DNA of 47,324 bases from Spirochaetota bacterium (GCA_025457915.1 JALOTL010000023.1:1-47324), one strand, 5' to 3'. Positions 24,359 through 33,107 are shown, counted from the stretch's first letter. Numbers and translations are program-made. Notes: generated by a model not told the origin, from the sequence alone.

Positions 24359-24951
24359 ACGGAATGAAGCTTATCAGAACAGCAATTTTAATCCTTCTTG
24401 CCTGCCTGCTCGCGAATTGCTCCACGTATTACAGGATGTTCGGCGAGAAAAGCACTTATTTCACGGACGAGGAGAAGGCCCTGCTCGGAAGGATATCCCA
24501 ATCCCTGGACTATGATTACGGATTCGACGTCGATCTGAAGGTCGATTACGTCTTTTCCTATACTTATCTCGAAAAGGAGATCCCGGAGAACGAAAAGCTG
24601 AAGAAGGAAACGGTGGCGAAGGATAAAAACCTCAATAACGCCCTCAAGGGATACAGCAGGGACAGCGTAAAAGCATTCTATGAAAAAATCTACAAGCTCA
24701 GGTGCATCAACACCCACTGGATGAACTACTATAAGGAAAAGAAGGACTGGAAAAATTATACCTATCTTGAAAAATATATACTCCCCTCCGTGGTAACTTT
24801 TACCGATCTATTGGAAAAGAACGTCATTCAAGCCGATAAGGCCTATGCGGCCGGAATCGAGCAGAGAAAAAAAGAAATTGAGAAGCAGGCTGAAGCGGAG
24901 ATCGAGGAAAACAAGAGAAACCAGCTTCTCGAAAATGATTACGACGCCTGA
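24355..24951 (+). CDS. Lipoprotein coupled to neuB
   Basis: The ATG overlaps the neuB stop (ATGA). The 198-residue protein has a lipoprotein signal: a hydrophobic run ending LLACLLANC (Cys22). The mature part is very rich in Lys, Glu and Tyr and predicted helical, with a Lys/Glu coil near its end (residues 168-192). No domain is recognised. It sits between the nonulosonate synthase and a polysaccharide deacetylase, so a part in surface glycan export or anchoring is possible but unproven. An ATG three codons later is an alternative start. Confidence 0.65.
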   Translation: MNGMKLIRTAILILLACLLANCSTYYRMFGEKSTYFTDEEKALLGRISQSLDYDYGFDVDLKVDYVFSYTYLEKEIPENEKLKKETVAKDKNLNNALKGYSRDSVKAFYEKIYKLRCINTHWMNYYKEKKDWKNYTYLEKYILPSVVTFTDLLEKNVIQADKAYAAGIEQRKKEIEKQAEAEIEENKRNQLLENDYDA

Positions 24952-24960
24952 GAGAACGCC

Positions 24961-26199
24961 ATGATTTTTTACAACCTCATGATTTCAGCTGCCATAATGT
25001 TCACCGCGGCCCCGGAACCGCCGTGCGTCCATGTCCTGTGCTACCATGCATTCAAGCCTACGAAAAACGAGTTCTGTTTTTCAATCGACGAGCTCAAGTC
25101 CCATATAAAGTTCTACAAGGACAACGGTTTCAGGTTCGTAAGCATGTCGGATGTCGTCAGCGGCAGGATAATCGGGAACAAGAATATTCTTATTACCGTC
25201 GACGACGGCAATAAAAGCGTCTTTGAGGCCTACACCGAGGTCTTCAAGCCTAACGGTATCAGGCCCGTCATCGGGATCTACCCGGCGATCATAGACAGGA
25301 AGGATTATGCCCTTACCTGGAAGCAGCTGAAATACCTGGCAGACAACGGGTGCGATGTGGCCGCCCACGGGTACAACCATCTTATCCTCAACAAAAAGCT
25401 CTACAACAAGGACCGGAAGGCATTCAACCGCGAGATATTTCATGCGAAAAAGGTGCTGGAGGAAAAACTCGGAAGGCAGATAAACCTGTATGTTTACCCG
25501 TTCGGCGTCAGGAGCGAGGAGACCATTGACGCGCTGAAAGAGGCCGGGATTAAATACGCATTCACCATCGTAAACGGCGGGATGGTACTGCCGATCAGCA
25601 GGAACTACAATTCCCTCGAGCTCCCGAGGTACATGATCACAAGGAACAACTGGAAGGGAAGTTTCAAGAGGATCACCAGCAACATCCTCTACAAATACAA
25701 GAAGCACGATCTTGCGACAGCCGCGGTAACCGGCGATCCGGACAAAAAGCTCGCATCCGCTCATTATGAAAAAAAACAGGCTGAAAAAGCCCGGCCGGAG
25801 AACCTCCCGAAAATGAAAGAAAAGCGCGCAAAGGGACAGGATTCGGTCAGGAAGCATGTCCTGCTGGACAGGCCGGCACTTCCTGATTTGAAGGTCAACG
25901 ACAGGGAATCGACCGGTAAGACCGTGATGCCCATCATTGAAGCGCGGAGCGGCCTCCTCGCAGTCAAAAAGGGGAACGATGATAAGTCGAAGGACGGGAA
26001 GGCCGCGCCCAAAGACGCGCAGGAAAAAGCCGCAAAGCCCGAGAAAAAGGCCGGGCAGTCCAGGCTGAAGACTGAATACAGGGGCCTCACCCTTGATTCA
26101 TACCACGCCTATAACAAGTTCATGGATTCGTTCCGGGGCAGGATACAGGGATACGGCTACAGGCTTTCGGATATTTTAAAGAAGAACTTCACCGACTGA
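24961..26199 (+). CDS. Exported polysaccharide deacetylase (NodB fold) with Lys-rich tail
   Basis: A hydrophobic leader (residues 1-16) precedes a NodB-type domain. Its motifs are VLCYHAF (25-31), ITVDDG with Asp81-Asp82 (catalytic base and metal ligand), AHGYNH with His136 and His140 (metal ligands), and VYPFG (178-182). Such enzymes remove acetyl groups from N-acetylated glycans such as peptidoglycan or capsule sugars, in the periplasm. After residue 250 comes a section of about 100 residues that is rich in Lys, Ala and Asp and looks disordered, then an ordered end (SYHAYNKFMDSFRGRIQGY). It starts nine bases after the lipoprotein gene. Confidence 0.83.
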   Translation: MIFYNLMISAAIMFTAAPEPPCVHVLCYHAFKPTKNEFCFSIDELKSHIKFYKDNGFRFVSMSDVVSGRIIGNKNILITVDDGNKSVFEAYTEVFKPNGIRPVIGIYPAIIDRKDYALTWKQLKYLADNGCDVAAHGYNHLILNKKLYNKDRKAFNREIFHAKKVLEEKLGRQINLYVYPFGVRSEETIDALKEAGIKYAFTIVNGGMVLPISRNYNSLELPRYMITRNNWKGSFKRITSNILYKYKKHDLATAAVTGDPDKKLASAHYEKKQAEKARPENLPKMKEKRAKGQDSVRKHVLLDRPALPDLKVNDRESTGKTVMPIIEARSGLLAVKKGNDDKSKDGKAAPKDAQEKAAKPEKKAGQSRLKTEYRGLTLDSYHAYNKFMDSFRGRIQGYGYRLSDILKKNFTD

Positions 26200-26220
26200 T
26201 TGACGCGAACGTTCCCGCCG

Positions 26221-26964
26221 TCATTTTTTTAAAACAATTTCATGCGTCAGGTTCATATAGTCTACGGCGCCGTTGCTGTTGGGGCTGTATTCGAATATGG
26301 TTTTGCCCCAGCTGGGGGCCTCCTGGAGGGCCACGTTCTCCCTTATCATGGTTTCGAACAGTTTTTCAGGCAGCCTTTTTTTCGTCTCCTCGATGACCTC
26401 CCTGTTTATCGATTTACTGGCATTGTACATGGTCCCGATTATGCCGGTAACGTCGATCCCCTTGTTCAGTCTTTTCCTGACCATCTGGACGGCTTCGAAG
26501 AGGTTGTACATCCCGTGGAAGGGGAGGAACTGCGCCTGCAGCGGTACAATGATTTCCTTCGAGAATGCCATGGCGTTAAGAGTGAGTACCCCGAGGGAAG
26601 GAGGGCAGTCTATCAGTATAAAATCATACCCGCTCACCTTTTCCAGGGCCTCGCTGAGCAGGAATTCCTTGGCCGGTATCGGCATGAATTCTATGTTTTT
26701 GAGGTCCGTGTGCGCCGGGAGAATGTGCAGTCCGTTTCTGTCTATTATTATGTCTTCGTAACCCGCTTCATCCATGAGGACGTTGTAAATTGATTTTTTA
26801 ATATCGGTTGGATTGAAGCCGAAGTGATAGGTCGTCTGCGCCTGGTGGTCGAGGTCTATGACAAGTACTTTTTTTTCAAGTATATTCAGCGCGGCCGCTA
26901 TGTTGACGGTGCTGGTGGTCTTGCCGACCCCGCCCTTGTTGTTGGAAATTGCTATTATCCTCAT
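26221..26964 (-). CDS. ParA/Soj-type ATPase without adjacent ParB
   Basis: ATG 26964 has GGGGA six bases upstream; a TTG at 26976 is possible but worse. The 247-residue protein has the deviant Walker A motif KGGVGKTT (10-17), the A' motif VIDLDHQAQTT, and Walker B FILIDCPPSLG. These mark the ParA/MinD family of cytoplasmic ATPases that dimerise on DNA to place chromosomes or other cargo. No parB or noc gene is next to it. It may be a chromosomal Soj or a cargo-positioning ParA (chemoreceptors, flagella); the lack of partner leaves this open. Confidence 0.85.
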   Translation of the reverse strand: MRIIAISNNKGGVGKTTSTVNIAAALNILEKKVLVIDLDHQAQTTYHFGFNPTDIKKSIYNVLMDEAGYEDIIIDRNGLHILPAHTDLKNIEFMPIPAKEFLLSEALEKVSGYDFILIDCPPSLGVLTLNAMAFSKEIIVPLQAQFLPFHGMYNLFEAVQMVRKRLNKGIDVTGIIGTMYNASKSINREVIEETKKRLPEKLFETMIRENVALQEAPSWGKTIFEYSPNSNGAVDYMNLTHEIVLKK

Positions 26965-27125
26965 TTTCTTCCCCAAATAAGGAGATTATTGTTTGATAAA
27001 TTTGTCAATGAAATAAAATATTGGGGATGAATGCTGGGTTTTCAATTTCAAACAGGCCGCCTGCCCGTGGATCCGGCAGCGGATTATTTATTTGATATGA
27101 AAATGCGAAAAGGGATTATGGATTG

Positions 27126-27413
27126 ATGAAACGGGTAATGAAATGCAGGGCTGGTTGCGGCGCATGCTGTATTGCGCCTTCCATTACAGGGCCCATCCCG
27201 GGAATGCCCGGGGACGGCGGAAAGCCTGCCGGACTGGCCTGCGTCAACCTGGATCCGGAGTCACGCGAATGCAGGATCTGGGGCGGACCGGATTATCCCG
27301 GCGTATGCAGCGACTTTACACCATCGGCTGAAATTTGCGGCGGCACGAGGGAGGAAGCGATGGGCTTGCTCGCCGCCCTTGAAGAGGCTACCAGGCCCGT
27401 AAAAGATTATTAA
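27126..27413 (+). CDS. YkgJ-family cysteine-cluster protein
   Basis: This 95-residue protein opens with KCRAGCGACCIAPS and has further Cys at CVNL, CRIW, CSDF and ICGG, the pattern of YkgJ-type proteins, thought to bind a metal or iron-sulphur cluster. The closing LLAALEEATRP is also typical. Biochemical role of the family is not settled. Start: ATG 27126 (the preceding TTG is a possible alternative). It is divergent from parA and stands alone. Confidence 0.78.
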   Translation: MKRVMKCRAGCGACCIAPSITGPIPGMPGDGGKPAGLACVNLDPESRECRIWGGPDYPGVCSDFTPSAEICGGTREEAMGLLAALEEATRPVKDY

Positions 27414-27542
27414 AGCTCCATTAACAGGCAACAGGCCATATGACAATCCAGGCTTCCGGATCTGATTGGATCACTGTAAATCGAAATTCCTTGATGGCTT
27501 AATAAATATTTAGATAGACATTTTTAGCGGAAGTTTATTATA

Positions 27543-27548
27543 TATAAT
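27543..27548 (+). promoter_or_regulatory. Candidate -10 box for the PilZ gene
   Basis: TATAAT at 27543 stands in an A+T-rich run 24 bases ahead of the TTG start. The nearest -35-like TAGACA (27515-27520) is 22 bases away, too far, so this is tentative. Confidence 0.3.
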
Positions 27549-27572
27549 ACGGAACAAAAGGAAAATACCGGT

Positions 27573-27869
27573 TTGGAAGACGACAGAAGAAAACATTTAC
27601 GTGAATCAGTGTCCTATGGTTCAAGTATTCAATTCGACGGCAGGGACTATGATTGCATGATTCAGAATATATCTGCCGGCGGAGCGCTATTGAGGATAGA
27701 TGCCGGGCAATTGGCGGATATAGAGAAGAACTGTCTCGGCGGGGAAGTGATTCTCAAAAATAATTCGGGCGACCCCTTCACCGTCAGGGGAAGAATAATC
27801 AGGCTCAACGAGCTTGACGGCTCGAAATATCTCGCCGTATTTTTTCTCGACTCGAAGCGTAGTCTGTGA
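27573..27869 (+). CDS. PilZ-domain c-di-GMP receptor
   Basis: The 98-residue protein is a single PilZ domain: RxxxR at Arg6-Arg10 (RKHLR) and the N-x-S-x-x-G motif at Asn32-Gly37 (NISAGG), both needed for c-di-GMP binding. Such stand-alone PilZ proteins pass second-messenger signals to motility or envelope targets. The start is TTG 27573 with AAGGA ten bases upstream; there is no in-frame ATG nearby. It is convergent with the next lipoprotein gene at eight bases. Its partner cannot be told. Confidence 0.85.
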   Translation: MEDDRRKHLRESVSYGSSIQFDGRDYDCMIQNISAGGALLRIDAGQLADIEKNCLGGEVILKNNSGDPFTVRGRIIRLNELDGSKYLAVFFLDSKRSL

Positions 27870-27877
27870 CAGTTCCG

Positions 27878-29032
27878 CTACTTTTTCCTTTCAGCGCTCA
27901 TCAGGTTTGATTCATTGATCTTGTAGTCGTAGCCGTAGCTGAACGGCAGCATGCCGGTTGACTGCTTCTTGAACGCCTCGCGCAGGTCCTTCTGCGCCCT
28001 GTTCCTGAAAAGGGATATGGGCTGATCGTAAATCCCGTGGAAACGCAGCTTCCATTCTGAAGCTGGGAAATACCTCATGGGTATTCCAGAATCGTCCTGG
28101 AGCACGTAATCGCTGTTTTTCAGGATGAAAGACCTTATCTTCGTGAATTTAACATTGTCGTTATGCATCAGGTACGAAGCTGATTTTAAAAGCGTGGTGA
28201 ACCTGCCTTCCCCTGCCAGGTACGGGAGGAAGTTCGGGGAGCTTGATGCCAGCGCCTCGTCGATTACGTTAAGCATGTAATACCTGATTCTCTGTATCCT
28301 GCCGCCGGGTTTTTTAAACGCGATCTCAACACCGGGCACCCTCGACCTGGGCGGGCTCTGCCACCTGATTTTATCATCAGCCGCTACGGCAGGCCTGATC
28401 TTTGAATCGCCGTCGACTACGATTTTTTCCGCCCCGAGAACGGTATAACCGTTCGTGGAAAGGAAAAACATCATGATCCCCGTGATCCCGTTGAAGGATT
28501 TGTCCGTTATTTCGACAGCCATGGATTCGGTCTTGAAGAAGTTCACCCTGAATATGGTTCCAAGGGATTTTTTAAGGCCGTTGAGGCCGGAATTGATCTG
28601 TTCCTGTGACATGCCGTACGGATCTGGTATTATGCCTGGAGGCTCGAGTCCGAAGAGGACATACAGGTCGGCCTCCGGGAAGAAGACGAGGGCGTTGATT
28701 ATGTCAGGACCGCTGAAGGGATACAGCACCGTATCGTTGTATGATTTCGGCGCGAAGCCGGGCCACCATTTTTTGATTTTATCGAGATTCGGTTTCTGGA
28801 ACCTGTTCCACGCCGGGACGATTTCACTTTTATATGACTCGTAATACCTGTTTTTCGTGTACTGGCTGAGCGGCGAATCCTGTGAAACGCCCCTGCCTGC
28901 GAGTAGGCATGCCGTTTCATTAAGCCGCGTTGCCTTTGCGTCCACCGCGAACCCTTTTTCCTTCTCGGGGCAGCCCGTGAGCGATATGACCGCCATTACG
29001 ATGGCCGCCGCTATGTTTATCCTGGGTTTCAT
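27878..29032 (-). CDS. Lipoprotein with YPFSGPD motif, unknown function
   Basis: ATG 29032 with GGAG six bases upstream starts a 384-residue protein with a lipobox SLTGC (Cys21). The frame is open further upstream but that would hide the signal. A central block reads TVLYPFSGPDIINALVFF then YVLFGLEPPG, a set of phrases I recall from a widespread family of uncharacterised exported proteins. The second half has alternating strand patterns and a final helical section with EAFKKQSTGMLPFSYGY. No catalytic motif is recognised. It is probably at the outer membrane. The gene is single. Confidence 0.7.
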   Translation of the reverse strand: MKPRINIAAAIVMAVISLTGCPEKEKGFAVDAKATRLNETACLLAGRGVSQDSPLSQYTKNRYYESYKSEIVPAWNRFQKPNLDKIKKWWPGFAPKSYNDTVLYPFSGPDIINALVFFPEADLYVLFGLEPPGIIPDPYGMSQEQINSGLNGLKKSLGTIFRVNFFKTESMAVEITDKSFNGITGIMMFFLSTNGYTVLGAEKIVVDGDSKIRPAVAADDKIRWQSPPRSRVPGVEIAFKKPGGRIQRIRYYMLNVIDEALASSSPNFLPYLAGEGRFTTLLKSASYLMHNDNVKFTKIRSFILKNSDYVLQDDSGIPMRYFPASEWKLRFHGIYDQPISLFRNRAQKDLREAFKKQSTGMLPFSYGYDYKINESNLMSAERKK

Positions 29033-29327
29033 ATTGGTCTCCGGAATTACTGGTTGAGTATCGAAGGATAAGAAACGGTTTTTTCCTGTCAAGACATAAG
29101 ATCATGAAAAAACATTTTTTGGAGGCATGCTGCGCAAGGTATTTTATTTTTTCTTGACTTAATTCATGGAGTATATATGAAGATAGATAAATAAGGGATC
29201 CTCTAATAATCAAATCAGGGTGTTCCCTTGCGGGCTCTTGCAGTGTATAAATAAGGTTTTTCAGTGGTTTTATAATAAAAAAATCAAATTTATAGAGGTG
29301 CCCAAAACTGATACATGGAATCATGAT

Positions 29328-29813
29328 ATGAAATCTTTAAGAATTATAATCATAATCGTTTTAACGGCTGTTTTTTTCCCGGCCTGCTCTAAAATCCCTG
29401 ATAAACTTCAATCCCCGACCCTGAGGGTCACCATCGAGATTTCGGATGGCAGGGAGGTTTATGTATTCAAGCTTTTATCAGGCATAATCAATGAAAACAG
29501 CTCCGTGGTCCTCGTAAACATGAAGGGCAGGGTTTTAATCAAGAACCCGTCCGACGGGGGAAGGGTTTTCCTTGAATTTCCATTCGAGGTTCCCGAGATA
29601 ATGCCTTTTGATACGGCTCTTCTCGATATCGATAAAAAGACCGATGAAAAGGATGCCATAAAGGTTCTTGATCTGCTGAAAATAGACAGGGGCAGGCTTC
29701 TGCAGGGAAGGGAGATCGACAGCATTTTCATAGACGATAAATTCATACGTTTCGAGATTACATCCTGCGATAAGAAAAATATCGGTCAATTATTGAAAGG
29801 AAAAGGCAAATGA
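29328..29813 (+). CDS. Small lipoprotein
   Basis: Starting at ATG 29328, the 161-residue product has a strongly hydrophobic leader (RIIIIIVLTAVFFPAC, Cys20). The earlier in-frame start at 29220 is rejected since it precedes this signal. The mature domain has strand-rich phrases such as VTIEISDGREVYVFKLL and ends in a helix and strand; no family recognised. Its ribosome site is weak. The stop overlaps the start of the next gene by four bases. Confidence 0.65.
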   Translation: MKSLRIIIIIVLTAVFFPACSKIPDKLQSPTLRVTIEISDGREVYVFKLLSGIINENSSVVLVNMKGRVLIKNPSDGGRVFLEFPFEVPEIMPFDTALLDIDKKTDEKDAIKVLDLLKIDRGRLLQGREIDSIFIDDKFIRFEITSCDKKNIGQLLKGKGK

Positions 29814-30244
29814 AGAAGATAAATGATTCGAAGCTGTACTTTTATTTCGGAGCGGCGACCCTGGCCATTTCGATAATAACCGCCGCGGTTTCCGCATATT
29901 CCGTTTTTTCTGTCGAAAGGGAAACCGAAAGGCTTCTTTCGGCCGGCGATAAGGTGAATGAGCAATATAAAAAGGCCTATTTGATGATCAGGGACCCGCA
30001 GGTTTTCGCCGGTCTTGACAACTTCGATGCGTCCGGCATGTCAGTAAAGAATTCCATAATATATTTCGATAAAAAGATCGCTTCGGGTTCGGAGCTGGAA
30101 CCCGCCGACAGGTCATATCTTGAAATCATCCTGGACAGGAGAAAAAAAGGCTCAAGGCTGGGGATTAATACTGCGGCTTTCCTGCTCCTTGTTTCCGGCC
30201 TGGGATGGGCCATGTTCTTTTACGAAAGAAAAAGCAATTCATAA
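29810..30244 (+). CDS. Two-helix membrane protein with periplasmic loop
   Basis: The ATG overlaps the preceding stop (ATGA). The 144-residue protein has membrane helices near residues 12-33 and 117-137. Between them is a charged, helical loop of about 80 residues, the layout of a four-helix sensor domain without signalling output. The next gene (57 bases on) encodes a receiver/phosphatase, so it could sense or report a periplasmic state to it, together with the lipoprotein before it; that is inference. Confidence 0.6.
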   Translation: MKKINDSKLYFYFGAATLAISIITAAVSAYSVFSVERETERLLSAGDKVNEQYKKAYLMIRDPQVFAGLDNFDASGMSVKNSIIYFDKKIASGSELEPADRSYLEIILDRRKKGSRLGINTAAFLLLVSGLGWAMFFYERKSNS

Positions 30245-30300
30245 TAAGCATTTATTGTTTTTCCGACCGGCTATTTCATAGCACCGGGATACGTATTTCC

Positions 30301-31398
30301 ATGAAAAAGAAAATTTTTGTCATCGACGATGAAGAGTCCATAAGGAAATTCCTTACCAGGATACTCGACAAATCGGGTTATGAAGTCGTCACCGCCTCGG
30401 ACGGAAGGGAGGCACTGGAGATCGTCGATTATGATACCGTCGATCTCATAATGCTCGACATGAACATGCCCAAGATGAACGGGATCGAGTTCCTCAGAAA
30501 GCTCGGCACCATGAACGTGAAAAAAATTCCCGTTCTCATGGTTTCCGGGGAAACGGACCTGGACGTGATGGTTGAATGCTATAAGCTCGGCGTTTATGAT
30601 TTCATAAAGAAGCCCGAACAGGTCGAAGTCATGCTGAAGAGGGTTGAAAACGGCCTTAAGATCGGCGAGATGATTCACTTCAACGAATTCATCAAGATCG
30701 AGCTCAACATGGCCAGGAAGTTCCAGAAATACCTTTACCCCGACCCGGAATTTTCTACGGACAGGCTGGGAATAAGGATATGGTCGAAGCTCCTTTCGGA
30801 CATAGGCGGAGATCTCTATGACTACCTTGTTCTAGAAGGCGGAAGGCTGGCTTTTTTCGTGGCCGACGTTTCAGGTCACAGCATTTCCGCCGCGCTTTAT
30901 ACTGCGATAGTCAAGATGATTTTCAGAAATTCCATACACAGGACATCCGATCCCGGGGGGCTGCTTACCCTTGTCAACAAGGACCTTTTCGGAAATATAC
31001 CGGTCGAATCATTCGTTACAATGTTCTGCGGCGTGCTTGATCCGGAAAGCGGCGTTCTGAATTATGCCAATGCCGGCCATCCGGAGCCTTATGTCCTTTC
31101 CGCGAACGGGTCTGATGTTCTCCAGGGCAACGGTTCTTTCCTGGGGCCTATTAAAGATGCGACATACGAGACATTTTCAAAGAACCTCGATCCGCATGAC
31201 TGCCTTATAGTCTTTACCGACGGAGTGCTGGATGTCTTCAGCGAATCCATGAAGGTTGGGAACAGGCTTTTACAGGAATGCCTCAATATCCCTGCATCGA
31301 CCTGCGATGAAAGGTTCGAACTTCTCAAAAACAGGCTTTTATCAGAAAACATAAACATCCATGACGATTGCACCCTGATGATGATCAAGCTGAAATGA
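30301..31398 (+). CDS. Response regulator with PP2C (RsbU/SpoIIE-type) phosphatase output
   Basis: Residues 1-120 are a receiver domain with the acidic pair Asp9-Asp10, phospho-acceptor Asp53 (MLDMNMP) and Lys103/104 (FIKKPE). Residues 160-365 are a PPM/PP2C phosphatase with metal-site phrases IGGDLYDY (168-175) and ADVSGHS (188-194), then NAGHPEPYV and FTDGVLDV. Such proteins dephosphorylate anti-sigma-antagonist (STAS) proteins after receiving a phosphoryl group, and so switch partner sigma factors. No STAS or kinase gene is adjacent. The start at ATG 30301 lacks a clear ribosome site. The next gene is coupled by ATGA. Confidence 0.88.
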   Translation: MKKKIFVIDDEESIRKFLTRILDKSGYEVVTASDGREALEIVDYDTVDLIMLDMNMPKMNGIEFLRKLGTMNVKKIPVLMVSGETDLDVMVECYKLGVYDFIKKPEQVEVMLKRVENGLKIGEMIHFNEFIKIELNMARKFQKYLYPDPEFSTDRLGIRIWSKLLSDIGGDLYDYLVLEGGRLAFFVADVSGHSISAALYTAIVKMIFRNSIHRTSDPGGLLTLVNKDLFGNIPVESFVTMFCGVLDPESGVLNYANAGHPEPYVLSANGSDVLQGNGSFLGPIKDATYETFSKNLDPHDCLIVFTDGVLDVFSESMKVGNRLLQECLNIPASTCDERFELLKNRLLSENINIHDDCTLMMIKLK

Positions 31399-31859
31399 AC
31401 CTGATCAGGATCATGATTGTCTCCGACACGCACGGAAGCTGGGACAAGCTGAGGGCGGCCGTTGAAAGGCAGTTTCCCTTCGATTTCCTGGTCCATTGCG
31501 GAGACGGGATAAGGGACATCCTTCACGCCGGCATACCCCGGGGCGTCGTCGTGATCAAGGTGCCAGGGAACATGGACATGGGTTATGCCGGGGGCATGGA
31601 AAGGCTGCTTTTCCATACGATATCCGGAAAAAAAATCATGATAACACACGGCGATCTTTTCCGGGCGCATAACGGTCTTGAACTTCTTGAATCCGAAGGT
31701 ATAAGGGCGGACTGCGATGTTGTTTTTTTCGGGCATACCCATAACAGGTATTTTGGGGGATCCAGACCCGTTCTTTTCAATCCCGGCGCTCTTTCCGGGG
31801 GAAGTTACGGGATCGCGGAGCTGAACGGATCACTTGTTCTGAAGCATTTTTATCTTTGA
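31395..31859 (+). CDS. YfcE/MJ0936-type metallophosphoesterase
   Basis: ATG 31395 overlaps the preceding stop by four bases (ATGA), giving 154 residues. All five metallophosphatase motifs are present: SDTHG, HCGDGI, PGNMD, MITHGD, and FGHTHNR. The family hydrolyses phosphodiesters in the cytoplasm with two metal ions, commonly manganese; true substrates are poorly known. Tight coupling to the RsbU-like gene suggests co-expression but not necessarily a common path. It ends in a terminator. Confidence 0.87.
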   Translation: MNLIRIMIVSDTHGSWDKLRAAVERQFPFDFLVHCGDGIRDILHAGIPRGVVVIKVPGNMDMGYAGGMERLLFHTISGKKIMITHGDLFRAHNGLELLESEGIRADCDVVFFGHTHNRYFGGSRPVLFNPGALSGGSYGIAELNGSLVLKHFYL

Positions 31860-31873
31860 GCGGAGGAAATAAA

Positions 31874-31898
31874 AAAACCGGCCATGCTGGCCGGTTTT
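31874..31898. terminator. Bidirectional terminator
   Basis: AAAACCGGCCA (31874-31884) and TGGCCGGTTTT (31888-31898) are perfect complements around three bases. The A and T tracts allow it to work for the phosphoesterase operon on the plus strand and the small gene on the minus strand. Confidence 0.85.
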
Positions 31899-31912
31899 GA
31901 TCATGCTGAATT

Positions 31913-32107
31913 TCAGAGAGAAAAGGAAGGATCTTTTTTAATCAGGATTTCTTTTATTTTCGAATCGCCTGCTGAGAAATAAATAACGTGAGATTCCATC
32001 AGTTTGTACTCGTTCATCAGGCTCCGGAATTCCTCGTCCCTTCCGGTTTCAAAGAGGTCGATTTCCCTGAATCTATTGTTATCTACACCGATATAGATTG
32101 TTTTCAT
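31913..32107 (-). CDS. Small hypothetical protein
   Basis: A 64-residue frame with AAGGG before its ATG, a good promoter 66 bases upstream and a shared terminator is very likely a real gene. The product is soluble and acidic to neutral (KTIYIGVDNNRFREIDLF at the start) with an alternation of strand and helix. No family recognised. Confidence 0.6.
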   Translation of the reverse strand: MKTIYIGVDNNRFREIDLFETGRDEEFRSLMNEYKLMESHVIYFSAGDSKIKEILIKKDPSFSL

Positions 32108-32172
32108 TATAGCGCCCTTAAGGAATATTTATTTTACAAGGAAGAAACCGGTACGACACATTCAATAAAGCA

Positions 32173-32200
32173 AGTATACAATTATTAATAATTTTGTCCA
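32173..32200 (-). promoter_or_regulatory. Promoter of the small gene 31913-32107
   Basis: On the minus strand TGGACA (32200-32195) and TATACT (32178-32173) are 16 bases apart, about 65 bases ahead of the ATG. Confidence 0.6.
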
Positions 32201-32341
32201 GCATTTTAATAGAATTTTTTCTAACAAAAGTATCTCAGTCATTCTGCGGACCGTTCGGCCGGCCACCGGGTGTTCACGGAATAAATTTCCTGATGATAAG
32301 CTTTCATTTTTTATAATTGAAAATGGATCCTGTTTTTAGTA

Positions 32342-32370
32342 TTGACTTTTAACCGCTCTTAATTTTAATT
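32342..32370 (+). promoter_or_regulatory. Candidate promoter of the lolA operon
   Basis: TTGACT (32342-32347) is followed at 17 bases by TTAATT (32365-32370). The -10 is imperfect; a second TTGACT lies just downstream. Confidence 0.4.
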
Positions 32371-32405
32371 GACTCCGAAAATCCATCTCTGTTTTGGTTG
32401 AACAA

Positions 32406-33104
32406 ATGAAATCCAGATATGTTTTTATTTCAATTTTCACAGTTTTTTTATTTATATTCGCGTCCGGCATCCATCTTTCGGCGTACAAATTCGATTTTAC
32501 CACGGTTGGCGACATAGTCAAGGGCGTTAAAAAACGCTTCGGAGAAATCGACTGCTATCAGGCGAATTTCGTGATAAATTCCGACAAGATGGGTAAAAAG
32601 AAAACCCAGACCGGCATTATCAGGTACAAGTCGTCGGACAGGCTCCTTGTGGAATTCAGCCAGCCTTCCGGTCAGAAGATCGTTGCCAACGACAAGACAA
32701 TGTGGATCTACATCCCTTCAATGAACGTGGTGGCCGAACAGGATTTGAAATCCGACACCGGTTTTTTCAGCACCGGCACCAAGAGCGGCCTTAAAAGGCT
32801 TTTTTCAAAATATCACTACAGGTTCGCTTCAAAAGAACAGCCCGAGGTACAGGACGACGGTTCAAAATGCTATACTCTCATTTTGAAGCAGAAAGAGACC
32901 AGGAGCGGTTTCAGGACCCTCAAACTCTGGGTGTCCCCGGAATATTTCATCGTCAGGGCCGCTGGAGAAACGTCTACGGGTAAAAGGGTGGACATATCCT
33001 TTACAAATATAAGGACCGATGTAAAGCATCCAAACGGCATATTCAGAATGGAAATGCCCTCCAGGGCCAATGTTATAAAGAACCCGATGATTTCAGAGGA
33101 GTGA
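32406..33104 (+). CDS. lolA: Outer-membrane lipoprotein carrier LolA
   Basis: ATG 32406 gives 232 residues (a TTG four codons earlier is less likely). A signal peptide of about 27 residues (hydrophobic FISIFTVFLFIFASGIHL) is followed by a LolA fold: FGEIDCYQANFVIN, then TGIIRYKSSDRLLVEFSQPS, KTMWIYIPSMNVV, and the closing FTNIRTD...GIFRMEMPS. LolA carries lipoproteins across the periplasm in its hydrophobic cavity. That fits the many lipoproteins here. It opens an operon with the rodZ-like gene three bases later. Confidence 0.85.
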   Translation: MKSRYVFISIFTVFLFIFASGIHLSAYKFDFTTVGDIVKGVKKRFGEIDCYQANFVINSDKMGKKKTQTGIIRYKSSDRLLVEFSQPSGQKIVANDKTMWIYIPSMNVVAEQDLKSDTGFFSTGTKSGLKRLFSKYHYRFASKEQPEVQDDGSKCYTLILKQKETRSGFRTLKLWVSPEYFIVRAAGETSTGKRVDISFTNIRTDVKHPNGIFRMEMPSRANVIKNPMISEE

Positions 33105-33107
33105 CAA

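Larger units (their letters stand above)
32108..32405. other. Divergent spacer upstream of the envelope operon
   Basis: This 298-base gap separates the small minus-strand gene from lolA. It holds promoters for both directions (listed separately) and a short G+C-rich patch near 32250-32270 with the palindrome GGCCGGCC, but no credible gene. Confidence 0.6.
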
